NCBI GenBank assembly: GCA_026417195.1
Contig: JAOADS010000058.1
Location: 1-11,478 of the forward strand
DNA from: Ignavibacteria bacterium
GTDB taxonomy: Bacteria; Bacteroidota; Ignavibacteria; Tepidaquicellales; OLB5
Direction: 5' to 3'
DNA length: 11,478 bases
Shown one piece after another: positions 1 to 6,462 of the stretch. Below the pieces are notes generated by a model that did no database searches, was not told where the DNA came from, and saw only the letters and a list, made by a program, of their open reading frames with translations. Numbering within the stretch: position 1 is the stretch's first letter; every line of letters begins with the position of its first letter. The translations under genes and the position numbers were made by a program.

Positions 1-147
1 GTGTGCTTCACGCCGGATGAGAAAACTATGTTTCTGTCTATTCAGCATCCCGGTGAAAATACTACGGATATTAAAAATCCCACAAGCCTCTGGCCTGATG
101 GTGATATACCAAAACCAGCAGTTGTGGCGATAAGCGGGTTCAAATAA
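1..147 (+). CDS. PhoX-family (DUF839) phosphatase, C-terminal fragment
   Basis: The reading frame is open from base 1 and ends at TAA 145-147, giving the last 48 residues of a protein whose start lies outside the window. The tail reads C-F-T-P-D-E-K-T-M-F-L-S-I-Q-H-P-G-E, then a W-P-D-G segment, then P-K-P-A-V-V-A-I. This order (FTPD, QHPGE, WPDG, then a short valine-rich strand) is the C-terminal signature of the PhoX/DUF839 family of secreted, Ca/Fe-dependent beta-propeller alkaline phosphatases. The catalytic core is not visible, so substrate and activity cannot be judged, and some family members are annotated only as DUF839 proteins. The gene converges on hpd, and an inverted repeat spans its stop codon. 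The family call is fairly sure; the enzyme function is inference. Confidence 0.8.
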   Translation: MCFTPDEKTMFLSIQHPGENTTDIKNPTSLWPDGDIPKPAVVAISGFK

Positions 148-157
148 AAAACCCGCT
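133..157. terminator. Inverted repeat spanning the phosphatase stop codon; possible weak terminator
   Basis: Perfect 8-bp arms AGCGGGTT (133-140) and AACCCGCT (150-157) flank a 9-base loop that contains the TAA stop codon. The GC-rich stem at the end of the gene suggests a terminator or 3'-end-stabilising hairpin between convergent genes. No T-run follows on either strand, so classic intrinsic termination is not supported. Confidence 0.4.
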
Positions 158-288
158 ACAGTTCACCTCCGATTATTTAAGTCTTAATACAGATTTTGTC
201 TAACTCAAACCTGAATGAGGAGTTCCAGAAATGTTCTATATACTGTAAACATCAGCTTCCTCATCATAAGATTTTAATCCGGAGTCTG

Positions 289-1431
289 CTACAAGGTCCC
301 TCTCAAAGCCTGTTCTCTTTCAATTGCTTCAAACAATGCCTTGAAGTTTCCTTTACCGAAAGAACGTGCCCCCTTGCGTTGTATGATTTCAAAAAACAAA
401 GTCGGTCTGTCTTCGAGCGGCTTTGTGAAAAGCTGTAACAAATATCCGTCATCATCCCTGTCAACAAGTATTCCGTGTTCACGCAGGTCATCAATGTTCT
501 CATCTATCTTTCCTACTCTGGCTTCAAGTTCATCATAATAAGTTGTGGGAACACGCAGAAATTCAACTCCTCTTCTTTTAAGTTCCGCAACAGTACCACA
601 TATATCTGTTGTTGTCATCGCAATATGCTGAACGCCGGCTCCGTGGTAGAACTCAAGATACTCATCAATCTGTGATTTTCGTTTCCCCTCAGCAGGTTCA
701 TTGATCGGAAATTTTATTTTACCTGTTCCGTTCTCCATAACCTTACTCATCAGTGCAGTGTATTCTGTTGAAATGTCCTTATCATCAAAGGAGATTAACT
801 GTTTGAAACCCATAACCCTCGCATAGAAATCAACGTAATAATTCATCTTACCAAGCTGAACATTTCCGACCATATGATCAATTGAACGCAGACCAACATT
901 ATCAATACCTTTGACTGCCTTTGCAGAAGCATCCTGAAAACCCGGAAGGAATATTCCTTTGTAGTTTTTTCTCTCTATAAAAGAGTGGATTGTATCACCG
1001 TAAGTTTTAATAGCTGAACGTATCACGTAACCGTTTTCATCTTCAAGCTTAGTTGGTTCAATTGCAGGTTCCGCTCCTCTTTTCGTTGTCTCCTCAAAAG
1101 CTCTTGTTGCATCATCAACTTCAAGAGCTATGTCTCTTACACCATCTCCGTGTTGTTTGATATGTTCAGAAATAAAATTATCAGGATGGTAAGGAGTGGT
1201 CAGAACAAACCTGATTTTCCCCTGTTCAAGAACATAGGAAGCTCTTTCTTTATTTCCTGTTTCAAGTCCGCTGTATCCGGTAAGTTTGAACCCCCATGCA
1301 TACTGATAATAAATAGCAGCCTGCTTCGCATTACCGACATAAAACTCAACATGGTCCCAGTTCTTTATAGGCAGGAAGTCCTCCTGAACAGAGGTATTAC
1401 TAACTTTTGATTCAGTTATTTGTGTATCCAT
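289..1431 (-). CDS. hpd: 4-hydroxyphenylpyruvate dioxygenase
   Basis: The 380-residue protein is a full-length HPPD, the non-haem Fe(II) enzyme that converts 4-hydroxyphenylpyruvate to homogentisate in tyrosine catabolism (cytosolic). Two vicinal-oxygen-chelate modules are visible: an N-terminal one starting at W-D-H-V-E-F (about 25-155) and a catalytic C-terminal one starting at S-I-D-H-M-V-G-N-V (about 183-355). The expected 2-His-1-Glu iron ligands are His186 (DHMVGNV), His269 (GVQHIAM) and Glu348 (FFEIIQR), spaced as in characterised enzymes. The C-terminal tail has the conserved G-x-G-N-F-K-A-L-F-E. The ATG at 1431 gives the normal N-terminus and no SD precedes it. A TAnnTTTG box lies 23 bases upstream. 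No other tyrosine- or homogentisate-pathway gene is present, so hpd appears to be a single-gene unit here. Confidence 0.97.
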   Translation of the reverse strand: MDTQITESKVSNTSVQEDFLPIKNWDHVEFYVGNAKQAAIYYQYAWGFKLTGYSGLETGNKERASYVLEQGKIRFVLTTPYHPDNFISEHIKQHGDGVRDIALEVDDATRAFEETTKRGAEPAIEPTKLEDENGYVIRSAIKTYGDTIHSFIERKNYKGIFLPGFQDASAKAVKGIDNVGLRSIDHMVGNVQLGKMNYYVDFYARVMGFKQLISFDDKDISTEYTALMSKVMENGTGKIKFPINEPAEGKRKSQIDEYLEFYHGAGVQHIAMTTTDICGTVAELKRRGVEFLRVPTTYYDELEARVGKIDENIDDLREHGILVDRDDDGYLLQLFTKPLEDRPTLFFEIIQRKGARSFGKGNFKALFEAIEREQALRGTL

Positions 1432-1454
1432 TTTAGTGTATTATTTAATTTATG

Positions 1455-1462
1455 CAAATATA
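1455..1462 (-). promoter_or_regulatory. Putative Bacteroidota-type -7 box of hpd
   Basis: On the minus strand this reads TATATTTG, a perfect match to TAnnTTTG, 23 bases upstream of the hpd ATG. No clear TTG is seen at the usual -33 distance, so the call rests on the -7 box and its position alone. Confidence 0.5.
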
Positions 1463-1515
1463 TGAACATTATAACTGATTTTATATGACTATAATCATTC
1501 CAGAAATCTTAAATG

Positions 1516-1543
1516 AGATACCCGCTTACGCGGGCATGACGGG
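1516..1543. repeat. Palindromic intergenic repeat-like element (CCCGC-TTAC-GCGGG)
   Basis: CCCGC (1521-1525) and GCGGG (1530-1534) form a perfect 5-bp stem around TTAC. The flanks are GATA and CATGACGGGA, so on the minus strand the unit reads as CCCGTCATGCCCGC then GTAAGCGGGTATC. This is the form of a short palindromic repeat found dispersed between genes in many bacterial genomes. Only one copy lies in this window, so dispersal in this genome is inferred from resemblance. Confidence 0.5.
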
Positions 1544-1572
1544 AATGGTTTGAGTGACAATGTTCCCTTTTT

Positions 1573-1609
1573 GTCTTATCCTGAGGAGCATATCAACGAA
1601 GGATCTTGT
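1573..1609. repeat. Second intergenic repeat-like element (ATCCTGAGGAGC...AACGAAGGATCTT)
   Basis: The segment has ATCCT (1578-1582) and AGGAT (1600-1604) as 5-bp inverted arms, with CCTGAGGAGC after the first arm and ACGAAGGATCTT around the second. This wording recurs between genes in many Bacteroidota-type and other genomes. It lies about 30 bases from the other palindromic element, suggesting a composite repeat. Only one copy is visible, so the repeat status is inferred. Confidence 0.5.
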
Positions 1610-1646
1610 AAAGTGTGGAACAATAAATTTGTAAAAACTATAGCCA

Positions 1647-1660
1647 AGTAAAATTTTACT
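1647..1660. repeat. 14-bp perfect palindrome
   Basis: AGTAAAATTTTACT is a perfect palindrome in the hpd/deaminase intergenic region. It could be an operator for a dimeric regulator, part of the adjacent repeat mosaic, or a cruciform-prone AT sequence. It lies about 110 bases upstream of the deaminase start, which is far for a simple repressor site. Function unknown. Confidence 0.45.
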
Positions 1661-1670
1661 CCTACTTACG

Positions 1671-1700
1671 TCTCCATCCTGCATAAGACGGGGATTTTTT
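1671..1700 (+). terminator. Weak hairpin plus T-run upstream of the deaminase
   Basis: TCTCC (1671-1675) can pair with GGGGA (1690-1694) with one G-T wobble around a 14-base loop, followed directly by six T residues (1695-1700). This resembles an intrinsic terminator on the plus strand, but no plus-strand gene precedes it. It may be part of the repeat mosaic or a leader attenuator if transcription starts further upstream. The stem is short and the call is weak. Confidence 0.25.
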
Positions 1701-1754
1701 GTTTGTTATAATAACGGAATTAACCTTTGGTAAGCAATTCATATTTAAACCACA

Positions 1755-1762
1755 TATATTTG
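1755..1762 (+). promoter_or_regulatory. Putative -7 box of the deaminase gene
   Basis: TATATTTG matches TAnnTTTG perfectly. The nearest upstream TTTG (1726-1729) is 25 bases away, longer than the usual 17-23, so a -33 partner is uncertain. The box ends only 4 bases before the GTG at 1767 but 22 bases before the in-frame ATG at 1785, which bears on start-codon choice. Confidence 0.45.
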
Positions 1763-1766
1763 TATT

Positions 1767-2237
1767 GTGGATCATAACAAATTCATGCAGATGGCAATAG
1801 ACAAAGCCCTTGAGGGAGTAAAATCCGGACAATCACCTTTCGGTGCCTGTATAGTAAAAGACGGGAAAGTTATAGCCTGTGAACACAATATCGTTCTTGC
1901 ATCCTGTGACATAACTGCCCATGCAGAAATTCATGCCATCAGAAATGCATGTAAAAATTTACAGACTATAGATCTTTCAGGCTGTGAGATTTACTCAACC
2001 TGCGAACCATGTCCCATGTGTTTCACAGCCATTCATTGGGCAAGAATAGACAGGATTTATTACGGTGCATCAATATCTGATGCAGAAAAATTCGGATTTA
2101 ATGAATTAAGGGTATCCAATAAAGAACTTAAAAATATAGGCGGAAGTAAAGTTGAAATTATTCCTGAAATTCTTAAAAAACAATGTATTGAACTCTTTGA
2201 TTATTGGAATTCCGCTCCGGGGAAAAGAACGTATTGA
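1767..2237 (+). CDS. Guanine deaminase-like nucleobase/nucleoside deaminase
   Basis: The 156-residue protein belongs to the zinc-dependent cytidine/deoxycytidylate deaminase superfamily, close in length and order to bacterial guanine deaminase (GuaD; guanine to xanthine plus ammonia, cytosolic purine salvage or catabolism). Zinc ligands are His52 in T-A-H-A-E and Cys82/Cys85 in P-C-P-M-C; Glu54 is the proton shuttle. The tail has D-A-E-K-F-G-F-N-E-L and ends near an F-D-Y-W segment, as in GuaD-like proteins, whereas tRNA adenosine deaminases (TadA) have a different C-terminal half. The GTG at 1767 is used because the encoded D-H-N-K-F matches the N-terminus of Bacillus GuaD. The ATG at 1785 (150 residues) is the alternative, and promoter spacing favours it. 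No SD is present. The exact substrate cannot be told from sequence, so no gene symbol is given. Confidence 0.88.
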   Translation: MDHNKFMQMAIDKALEGVKSGQSPFGACIVKDGKVIACEHNIVLASCDITAHAEIHAIRNACKNLQTIDLSGCEIYSTCEPCPMCFTAIHWARIDRIYYGASISDAEKFGFNELRVSNKELKNIGGSKVEIIPEILKKQCIELFDYWNSAPGKRTY

Positions 2238-2253
2238 AAAATGATTTTTGAAA

Positions 2254-2284
2254 TTGATTTTCTCTCATAATTAATCTAATTTTG
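2254..2284 (+). promoter_or_regulatory. Bacteroidota-type promoter for the first T9SS-cargo gene
   Basis: TTG at 2254-2256 and TAATTTTG at 2277-2284 match the TTG / TAnnTTTG pair with a 20-base spacer, inside the preferred range. The box ends 20 bases before the ATG at 2305. It suggests that the T9SS-cargo, nuoI and second cargo genes can be transcribed independently of the deaminase. Confidence 0.55.
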
Positions 2285-2304
2285 GGCAATAATAATTAAC
2301 TAAT

Positions 2305-3027
2305 ATGAGAAAAATTTTTATACTTTTAACACTATTTCTCTCTTTGCAGACATTCTCACAGGGCCTAACATTTATCAGAATATCACCTAGTATAGTAGTA
2401 GGAAACACTTCAATGTATGAAATACCTGTTAAAGCTGTGCTGAACCCGTTATCAGGTACAGCGCAGATAAGACTGATAAGAGTTATTGAAGAACTTTCAC
2501 CAAGCTGGGACTCATTCGGCACAGGTATCTGTAATTATGTAGCCTGTTATCCTCCTGAAGTTGACACTGTAGTAGCTTCTTATTCAGCTTCAACCTCAAG
2601 TGATGATACTGTAACAATATACTTTTACTGTTATTATACAGAAGGAGCCGGTTATGTAAGGATGCGTGCTGAACTTGTTTCAAACCCTTCACAGTTTGTT
2701 GAAGTTGATTTCAGGGCAGTTACACCTGCATATATAGGTATAACTCCCATAAGCAATACAGCTTCAGAATTCAGGCTGAATCAGAATTATCCAAATCCTT
2801 TCAATCCAAATACGAAAATAAGTTTTTCACTACCTGTAAGGGAATTTATCTCACTGAAAGTATATGATATGCTTGGAAGAGAAGTAAGAACACTGGTAAG
2901 TTCAGAACTACCTGAAGGCCAGTATGAAATTGACTTTAATGGAGAAGGTCTGTCAAGCGGAATATATTATTACTCTTTAAGAGCCGGTGAGTTTGTATCA
3001 GTGAGAAAAATGACATTGGTTAAGTAA
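2305..3027 (+). CDS. Secreted protein with T9SS type A C-terminal sorting domain
   Basis: The 240-residue protein starts with a Sec signal peptide (about 1-19: M-R-K, a leucine/phenylalanine-rich core, then TFSQG). The middle part (about 20-145) is predicted from its alternating pattern to be mostly beta-strand and carries a C-x4-C-Y-P-P motif (Cys76, Cys81), which could form a disulfide once exported. I do not recognise this domain well enough to name it. Residues about 158-240 are a T9SS sorting domain: N-Y-P-N-P-F-N-P at 161-168, then a V-Y-D-M-L-G-R-E-V turn, then S-S-G-I-Y-Y-Y near the end and a final K-M-T-L-V-K. T9SS moves such proteins across the outer membrane and usually removes the domain, leaving them on the surface or released. 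A promoter lies just upstream and nuoI follows after 55 bases. Function unknown. Confidence 0.9.
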   Translation: MRKIFILLTLFLSLQTFSQGLTFIRISPSIVVGNTSMYEIPVKAVLNPLSGTAQIRLIRVIEELSPSWDSFGTGICNYVACYPPEVDTVVASYSASTSSDDTVTIYFYCYYTEGAGYVRMRAELVSNPSQFVEVDFRAVTPAYIGITPISNTASEFRLNQNYPNPFNPNTKISFSLPVREFISLKVYDMLGREVRTLVSSELPEGQYEIDFNGEGLSSGIYYYSLRAGEFVSVRKMTLVK

Positions 3028-3082
3028 TGGAACATTTATTATTATCCATACGATTTTAATATTATATAAAAGTTAAGTATTC

Positions 3083-3586
3083 ATGGAAGATATAAAACAG
3101 GTTAGAAAAAAAGATTTAACACTTCTGGAAAAAACATATCTGCCCCAGATACTTGGCGGTCTGTGGCTAACTTTTAAGGAAATGTTCAAACCTAAGTTTA
3201 CCAGACAATATCCTGAGGAAAAGTGGACTCCACCTCTTTCGTTCAGGGGAAGACCTGTACTGGTTCAGGCATCAGACGGAGTAGAAAGATGTGTTGCATG
3301 TGGACTGTGTTCAAGGGTTTGCCCTGCTTTAGCAATAGAAGTTCAGGCTAACGAAACTACAGAACTTGATAAAGAACGTTATCCGGAAAAGTTTGAAATT
3401 AACATGTTAAGATGTATTTTCTGCGGATTCTGTGAAGAGGTCTGCCCTGAAGAAGCTATAGTAATGAGTGATGAATATATCTTAACCTTTACCAGTCAGG
3501 AAGAAGCTATATTCGGTAAAGAAAAACTCCTGATGAGTGAAAAACGGCTGAAGAAAAGACTTGAATTCTTACATGAGAATGTATGA
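3083..3586 (+). CDS. nuoI: NADH-quinone oxidoreductase subunit I (complex I ferredoxin-like subunit)
   Basis: The 167-residue protein is NuoI, the 8-Fe ferredoxin-type subunit at the junction of the peripheral and membrane arms of respiratory complex I, passing electrons towards quinone. Both [4Fe-4S] motifs are intact: Cys70-x2-Cys73-x2-Cys76-x3-Cys80 with a following proline, and Cys111-x2-Cys114-x2-Cys117-x3-Cys121-Pro (clusters N6a and N6b). Between them is the family-typical R-Y-P-E-K-F-E-I-N segment. The amphipathic N-terminal helix (L-G-G-L-W-L-T-F-K-E-M-F-K-P) is also typical. No other nuo gene is in the window; neighbours on both sides encode T9SS-sorted proteins, and its stop codon overlaps the start of the next gene. 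It may belong to a scattered complex I gene set or be a second copy. No SD. Confidence 0.93.
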   Translation: MEDIKQVRKKDLTLLEKTYLPQILGGLWLTFKEMFKPKFTRQYPEEKWTPPLSFRGRPVLVQASDGVERCVACGLCSRVCPALAIEVQANETTELDKERYPEKFEINMLRCIFCGFCEEVCPEEAIVMSDEYILTFTSQEEAIFGKEKLLMSEKRLKKRLEFLHENV

Positions 3587-4287
3587 GTAGATTAATACTG
3601 ATTGTACTTTTAATATTAACGTGTTATTTATCTTACTCCGGTACAGATGAAAATTATTTCATCAGCGAAAATCCATCTGATTCAACAGATATTTTAACTG
3701 TATTTTCTGCAAAGATCAAAAACAGTACTGTTTATCTCAACTGGAGAATATTAAATCCAAAAGCAATATCATACTTTGAGGTTTACAGGTTTGATTCAAG
3801 GAAAAACGATTACGTGAAAATATCACAAGACAAAATCAGGAGAGACGATTATCTGAATAAAACGAAAAACTCTGACGGAAAATGGCTATATATGTATGAC
3901 TTCGAAGATCAGCCTGAAAGAGACGGAGCTTATTATTACAAACTGAAAGGTTTCAGTTCAACAGGTATTGAGATTCTTGAATCTGATGAAATTAAAATCG
4001 GAGTAACAGGTATAAGGAACTTCCGCTTAGAACAAAACACTCCGAATCCATTTAACCCACTGACAAACATATCTTACGAATTATTTGAACCTTCTTATGT
4101 AAGCCTGAAGGTTTTTGATCTGATCGGTAAGGAAATAGCAACTCTCTATGAAGGTTATCAGGGGAAAGGAACCTATACCTATCAGTTCGATGCCTCAAAA
4201 TATGAAAACCTTACAAGCGGGATATATTTCTATAAGCTTGAGACTGAAAAATATTCAGAAGTTAAGAAGATGATACTTACAAAGTAG
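3583..4287 (+). CDS. Secreted protein with fibronectin III-like domain and T9SS sorting domain
   Basis: The 234-residue protein begins with a signal peptide (about 1-19; Cys14 is preceded by T, so a lipobox is unlikely). Residues about 36-142 have a fibronectin type III-like pattern: T-V-Y-L-N-W, then Y-F-E-V-Y-R-F, then A-Y-Y-Y-K-L-K-G and a last strand, as in small adhesion or spacer modules of secreted Bacteroidota proteins. Residues about 146-234 are a T9SS type A sorting domain with N-T-P-N-P-F-N-P (152-159), V-F-D-L-I-G-K-E-I, T-S-G-I-Y-F-Y and a final K-M-I-L-T-K. The start codon overlaps the nuoI stop (ATGA), so translation is probably coupled. The stop lies 3 bases from the convergent HtrA gene. 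Surface or extracellular location is inferred; ligand unknown. Confidence 0.88.
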   Translation: MSRLILIVLLILTCYLSYSGTDENYFISENPSDSTDILTVFSAKIKNSTVYLNWRILNPKAISYFEVYRFDSRKNDYVKISQDKIRRDDYLNKTKNSDGKWLYMYDFEDQPERDGAYYYKLKGFSSTGIEILESDEIKIGVTGIRNFRLEQNTPNPFNPLTNISYELFEPSYVSLKVFDLIGKEIATLYEGYQGKGTYTYQFDASKYENLTSGIYFYKLETEKYSEVKKMILTK

Positions 4288-4292
4288 TTATC
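4271..4292. repeat. Hairpin spanning the stop codons of two convergent genes
   Basis: TGATACTTAC (4271-4280) pairs with GTAGTTATCA (4283... effectively 4284-4292 side) around AAA with one mismatch and one G-T wobble; the 5-bp outer ends TGATA/TATCA are perfect. It covers the TAG of the T9SS cargo gene (4285-4287) and part of the TGA of the HtrA gene (4291-4293). No T-run follows in either direction. It could be a weak bidirectional 3'-end structure, since no other terminator fits in the 3-base gap, or could be chance. Confidence 0.3.
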
Positions 4293-5451
4293 ACTTAAGT
4301 TCCAGATTGAAAGCTTTTTCTAAAGTTTCACCTTTTCTTAGAATCTTCATCTTAAGAACATCTCCTTTTCTCATATCAGCAATTATTCCCCAGAAGTCTG
4401 CATCACTGGATATATTTTCACCGTTTAAGGCAGTGATTATGTCTTCCTGCTGAATACCTTCTCTGTCTGCTGCAGAATTTTTCTCTACGCTTACAACTAT
4501 AACACCAGTGACGTTTTTAAGTTTGAAGTAAGCTGCTATATTCTGATCAACAGTCTGTACACGAAGTCCTATGTCAAAATCACGGTTTATCCTGCCGTCT
4601 TTCTTTAAAGCTTCAAAAATTAAGCGAACCTTATTAATCGGTATAGCAAAACCTAAACCTATATTTCCGCTGGCAAAAGTATTTCCGGTATATATCAAAG
4701 TGTTCATACCTATTACTTCACCTGAACTATTAAGCAAAGGTCCCCCTGAATTACCTGAATTAATCGCAGCATCTGTTTGTATCATATTACGGTAAAATCT
4801 GTTCTGAACAGGACTTAGTTTCATATTAGTTGCACTGATGACACCTACTGTAACCGTCGGCTTCTGATTCACTTCGAAAAGTCCGAAAGGATTACCAAGT
4901 GCAATAACCCATTCACCTATTATTACATCATCTGAATTTCCGAACTTTACATAAGGCAGTCCACTTCTGTTTATCTTTAGTACAGCTATATCAGATACGG
5001 GATCCTTTCCTATAATCTCAGCATCAATATGTTCACCGTTGGTAAGAGAAACAACTACCTTTGTAGCATTGCCTATAACATGGTCATTTGTGATAATATA
5101 TCCATCTTCAGAAACTATAAAACCAGAGCCTAAACCATGTACTTCCTGTTTAAAAGAACGATCGCCGAAGAACTGTCTGAAGAAAGGATCGTTACCAAAA
5201 ATATCACCGAAAGGATCTCGGTATTCTCTGATTTCAGTTACATTGATTCCCACCACTGAGCTCGAGGCATTCTTTACTGTTTGTGTAATTGCATTTTCTC
5301 TGGAATCAGTTATCCTTTGATTAGATTCGTTTCTGGTAAGATTATCGTCTGCCTTGAGCTGAACATTATCGGATTTAAAGATAATTTTACCGAGAAAAAT
5401 TCCTGAAGTAAGAACAGCAACAAGCAGTAAAGGATAAATTATTTTCTTCAT
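4291..5451 (-). CDS. HtrA/DegS-like membrane-anchored serine protease with one PDZ domain
   Basis: The 386-residue protein is an S1C-family protease for envelope protein quality control. Residues 5-25 are a hydrophobic signal or anchor segment. A short charged linker leads to a trypsin-like domain (about 60-285) with the full catalytic triad: His124 (T-N-D-H-V), Asp154 (S-D-I-A-V-L) and Ser235 (G-N-S-G-G-P). The aromatic-rich stretch at 80-96 (F-G-D-I-F-G-N-D-P-F-F) corresponds to the LA-loop/N-terminal region that varies in HtrA proteins. One PDZ domain follows (about 292-380). A single PDZ and no clear signal-peptidase site favour a membrane-tethered DegS/HhoA-like protease over a two-PDZ soluble DegP, so no symbol is assigned. 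It is the last gene of the long minus-strand run, 21 bases after the transketolase subunit. No SD. Confidence 0.93.
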   Translation of the reverse strand: MKKIIYPLLLVAVLTSGIFLGKIIFKSDNVQLKADDNLTRNESNQRITDSRENAITQTVKNASSSVVGINVTEIREYRDPFGDIFGNDPFFRQFFGDRSFKQEVHGLGSGFIVSEDGYIITNDHVIGNATKVVVSLTNGEHIDAEIIGKDPVSDIAVLKINRSGLPYVKFGNSDDVIIGEWVIALGNPFGLFEVNQKPTVTVGVISATNMKLSPVQNRFYRNMIQTDAAINSGNSGGPLLNSSGEVIGMNTLIYTGNTFASGNIGLGFAIPINKVRLIFEALKKDGRINRDFDIGLRVQTVDQNIAAYFKLKNVTGVIVVSVEKNSAADREGIQQEDIITALNGENISSDADFWGIIADMRKGDVLKMKILRKGETLEKAFNLELK

Positions 5452-5472
5452 AATAAATCTGAAAGTAATATT

Positions 5473-6462
5473 TTACTTCTTTTTTCTTTTAAGGGCTTTC
5501 TTTACAGCTTCTGATATGTATTTCTTCGAAATACCATACTTTTCATAAAGCTCCGGACCTTTGCCCGACTCTCCGAAAGTATCATTAACGGCAACCATCT
5601 CTACCGGCACAGGAAATTCCCTGACAAGAACCTCTGCAACAGCTCCGCCAAGCCCGCAATGTTTCTGATGATCTTCAACAGTAACTATACAACCAAAATC
5701 CCTTGCAGCTGTTAAAATGGCTTCTTCATCAAGCGGCTTAATAGTATGCATATTTATCAGACGTATCGAAATGCCTTCTTTCTCAAGCATCTCTGCAGCA
5801 AGTATACTTTCCCAAACACAGAGTCCGGTTGCAATTACTGCACAATCTGAGCCTTCAATCAATATATCTGCTTTCCCAAATTCAAAATGTGCATCCGGCT
5901 TTGTAAAATTAGGTGAGTTATCTCTGTAAAACCTCACATAAAACGGTGCATTAAGCTTCGAACATTCTATTATTGTTCTGTAGGTCTGATTGTAATCAAC
6001 AGGAGTTATAACGTTCATATGAGGCAGAACCCTCATAAGAGCTATATCTTCAAGAGACTGATGAGTTGCACCATCAGGTCCTACAGTTAACCCGCAGTGA
6101 GATGCACAGATTTTTACATTCATCTCGCTGTATGCTATTGACTGACGGATCTGATCAAAAGGCCTGCCAGTTGCAAATTCACCATAAGTTGAAGCGAAGG
6201 GAATTTTACCGACAAGTGCAAGTCCTGCAGCTGTTCCCATCATATCCTGTTCTGCGATTCCAACTGAAAAAAATCTATCCGGATATGCATCCCTGAACAT
6301 ATCACTCCTAACAGAGCCGCTTACGTCTCCTCCTAATACCACAACGTCTGGATTGGTTCTGCCAAGTTCCACAAGGGCGTCACCAAACCCTCTTCTTGTC
6401 TCCTTCAGTTCGGGATTGTTTAAATCAAGATTGTCTATGATTTTCTCTTTATTGAAATTCAT
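5473..6462 (-). CDS. Transketolase, C-terminal subunit (Pyr and C-terminal domains)
   Basis: The 329-residue protein is the second half of a split transketolase, a thiamine diphosphate enzyme moving two-carbon units between sugar phosphates in the non-oxidative pentose-phosphate and Calvin-type pathways. The pyrimidine-binding domain (about 20-185) has F-S-V-G-I-A-E-Q-D-M with the catalytic glutamate at Glu71 and G-A-T-H-Q-S-L-E-D-I-A with His134. The C-terminal domain (about 195-325) has I-K-P-L-D and V-E-D-H-Q. The diphosphate-binding half is absent because it is encoded by the gene at 6919-7809. Its ATG shares one base with the stop of the lipoprotein gene upstream (TAATG), so translation is probably coupled. 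The R-K-K-K C-terminus is very basic. A deoxyxylulose-phosphate synthase is ruled out by the split form and domain sequence. Confidence 0.94.
   Translation of the reverse strand: MNFNKEKIIDNLDLNNPELKETRRGFGDALVELGRTNPDVVVLGGDVSGSVRSDMFRDAYPDRFFSVGIAEQDMMGTAAGLALVGKIPFASTYGEFATGRPFDQIRQSIAYSEMNVKICASHCGLTVGPDGATHQSLEDIALMRVLPHMNVITPVDYNQTYRTIIECSKLNAPFYVRFYRDNSPNFTKPDAHFEFGKADILIEGSDCAVIATGLCVWESILAAEMLEKEGISIRLINMHTIKPLDEEAILTAARDFGCIVTVEDHQKHCGLGGAVAEVLVREFPVPVEMVAVNDTFGESGKGPELYEKYGISKKYISEAVKKALKRKKK

Larger units (their letters stand above)
1432..1766. other. Divergent intergenic region between hpd and the deaminase
   Basis: This 335-base stretch holds no convincing gene. It contains the leader and -7 box of hpd at its left end, two repeat-like pieces (about 1516-1543 and 1573-1609), a 14-bp perfect palindrome (1647-1660), a weak hairpin followed by six T residues (1671-1700), and a perfect -7 box just before the deaminase start. 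The middle part (about 1515-1700) is more GC-punctuated than its flanks and looks like a mosaic of dispersed repeats rather than ordinary promoter sequence. No known riboswitch fold was recognised. Confidence 0.6.

Noticed and set aside
215..264. ATGAGGA ... TCCTCAT inverted repeat downstream of hpd
   Set aside because: The 7-bp arms are separated by about 36 bases with no T-run; too weak to call a terminator.
196..438. 80-residue plus-strand open frame overlapping the hpd end
   Set aside because: It lies mostly antisense to well-supported hpd codons, has no family resemblance and no ribosome binding or promoter signal.
1600..1766. Purine or preQ1 riboswitch ahead of the deaminase
   Set aside because: I looked for the conserved loop and junction sequences of these riboswitches and did not find them; only a weak hairpin with a T-run is present.
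5039..5320. Plus-strand open frame of 93 codons inside the HtrA gene
   Set aside because: Antisense shadow of conserved protease codons, with no recognisable protein features.
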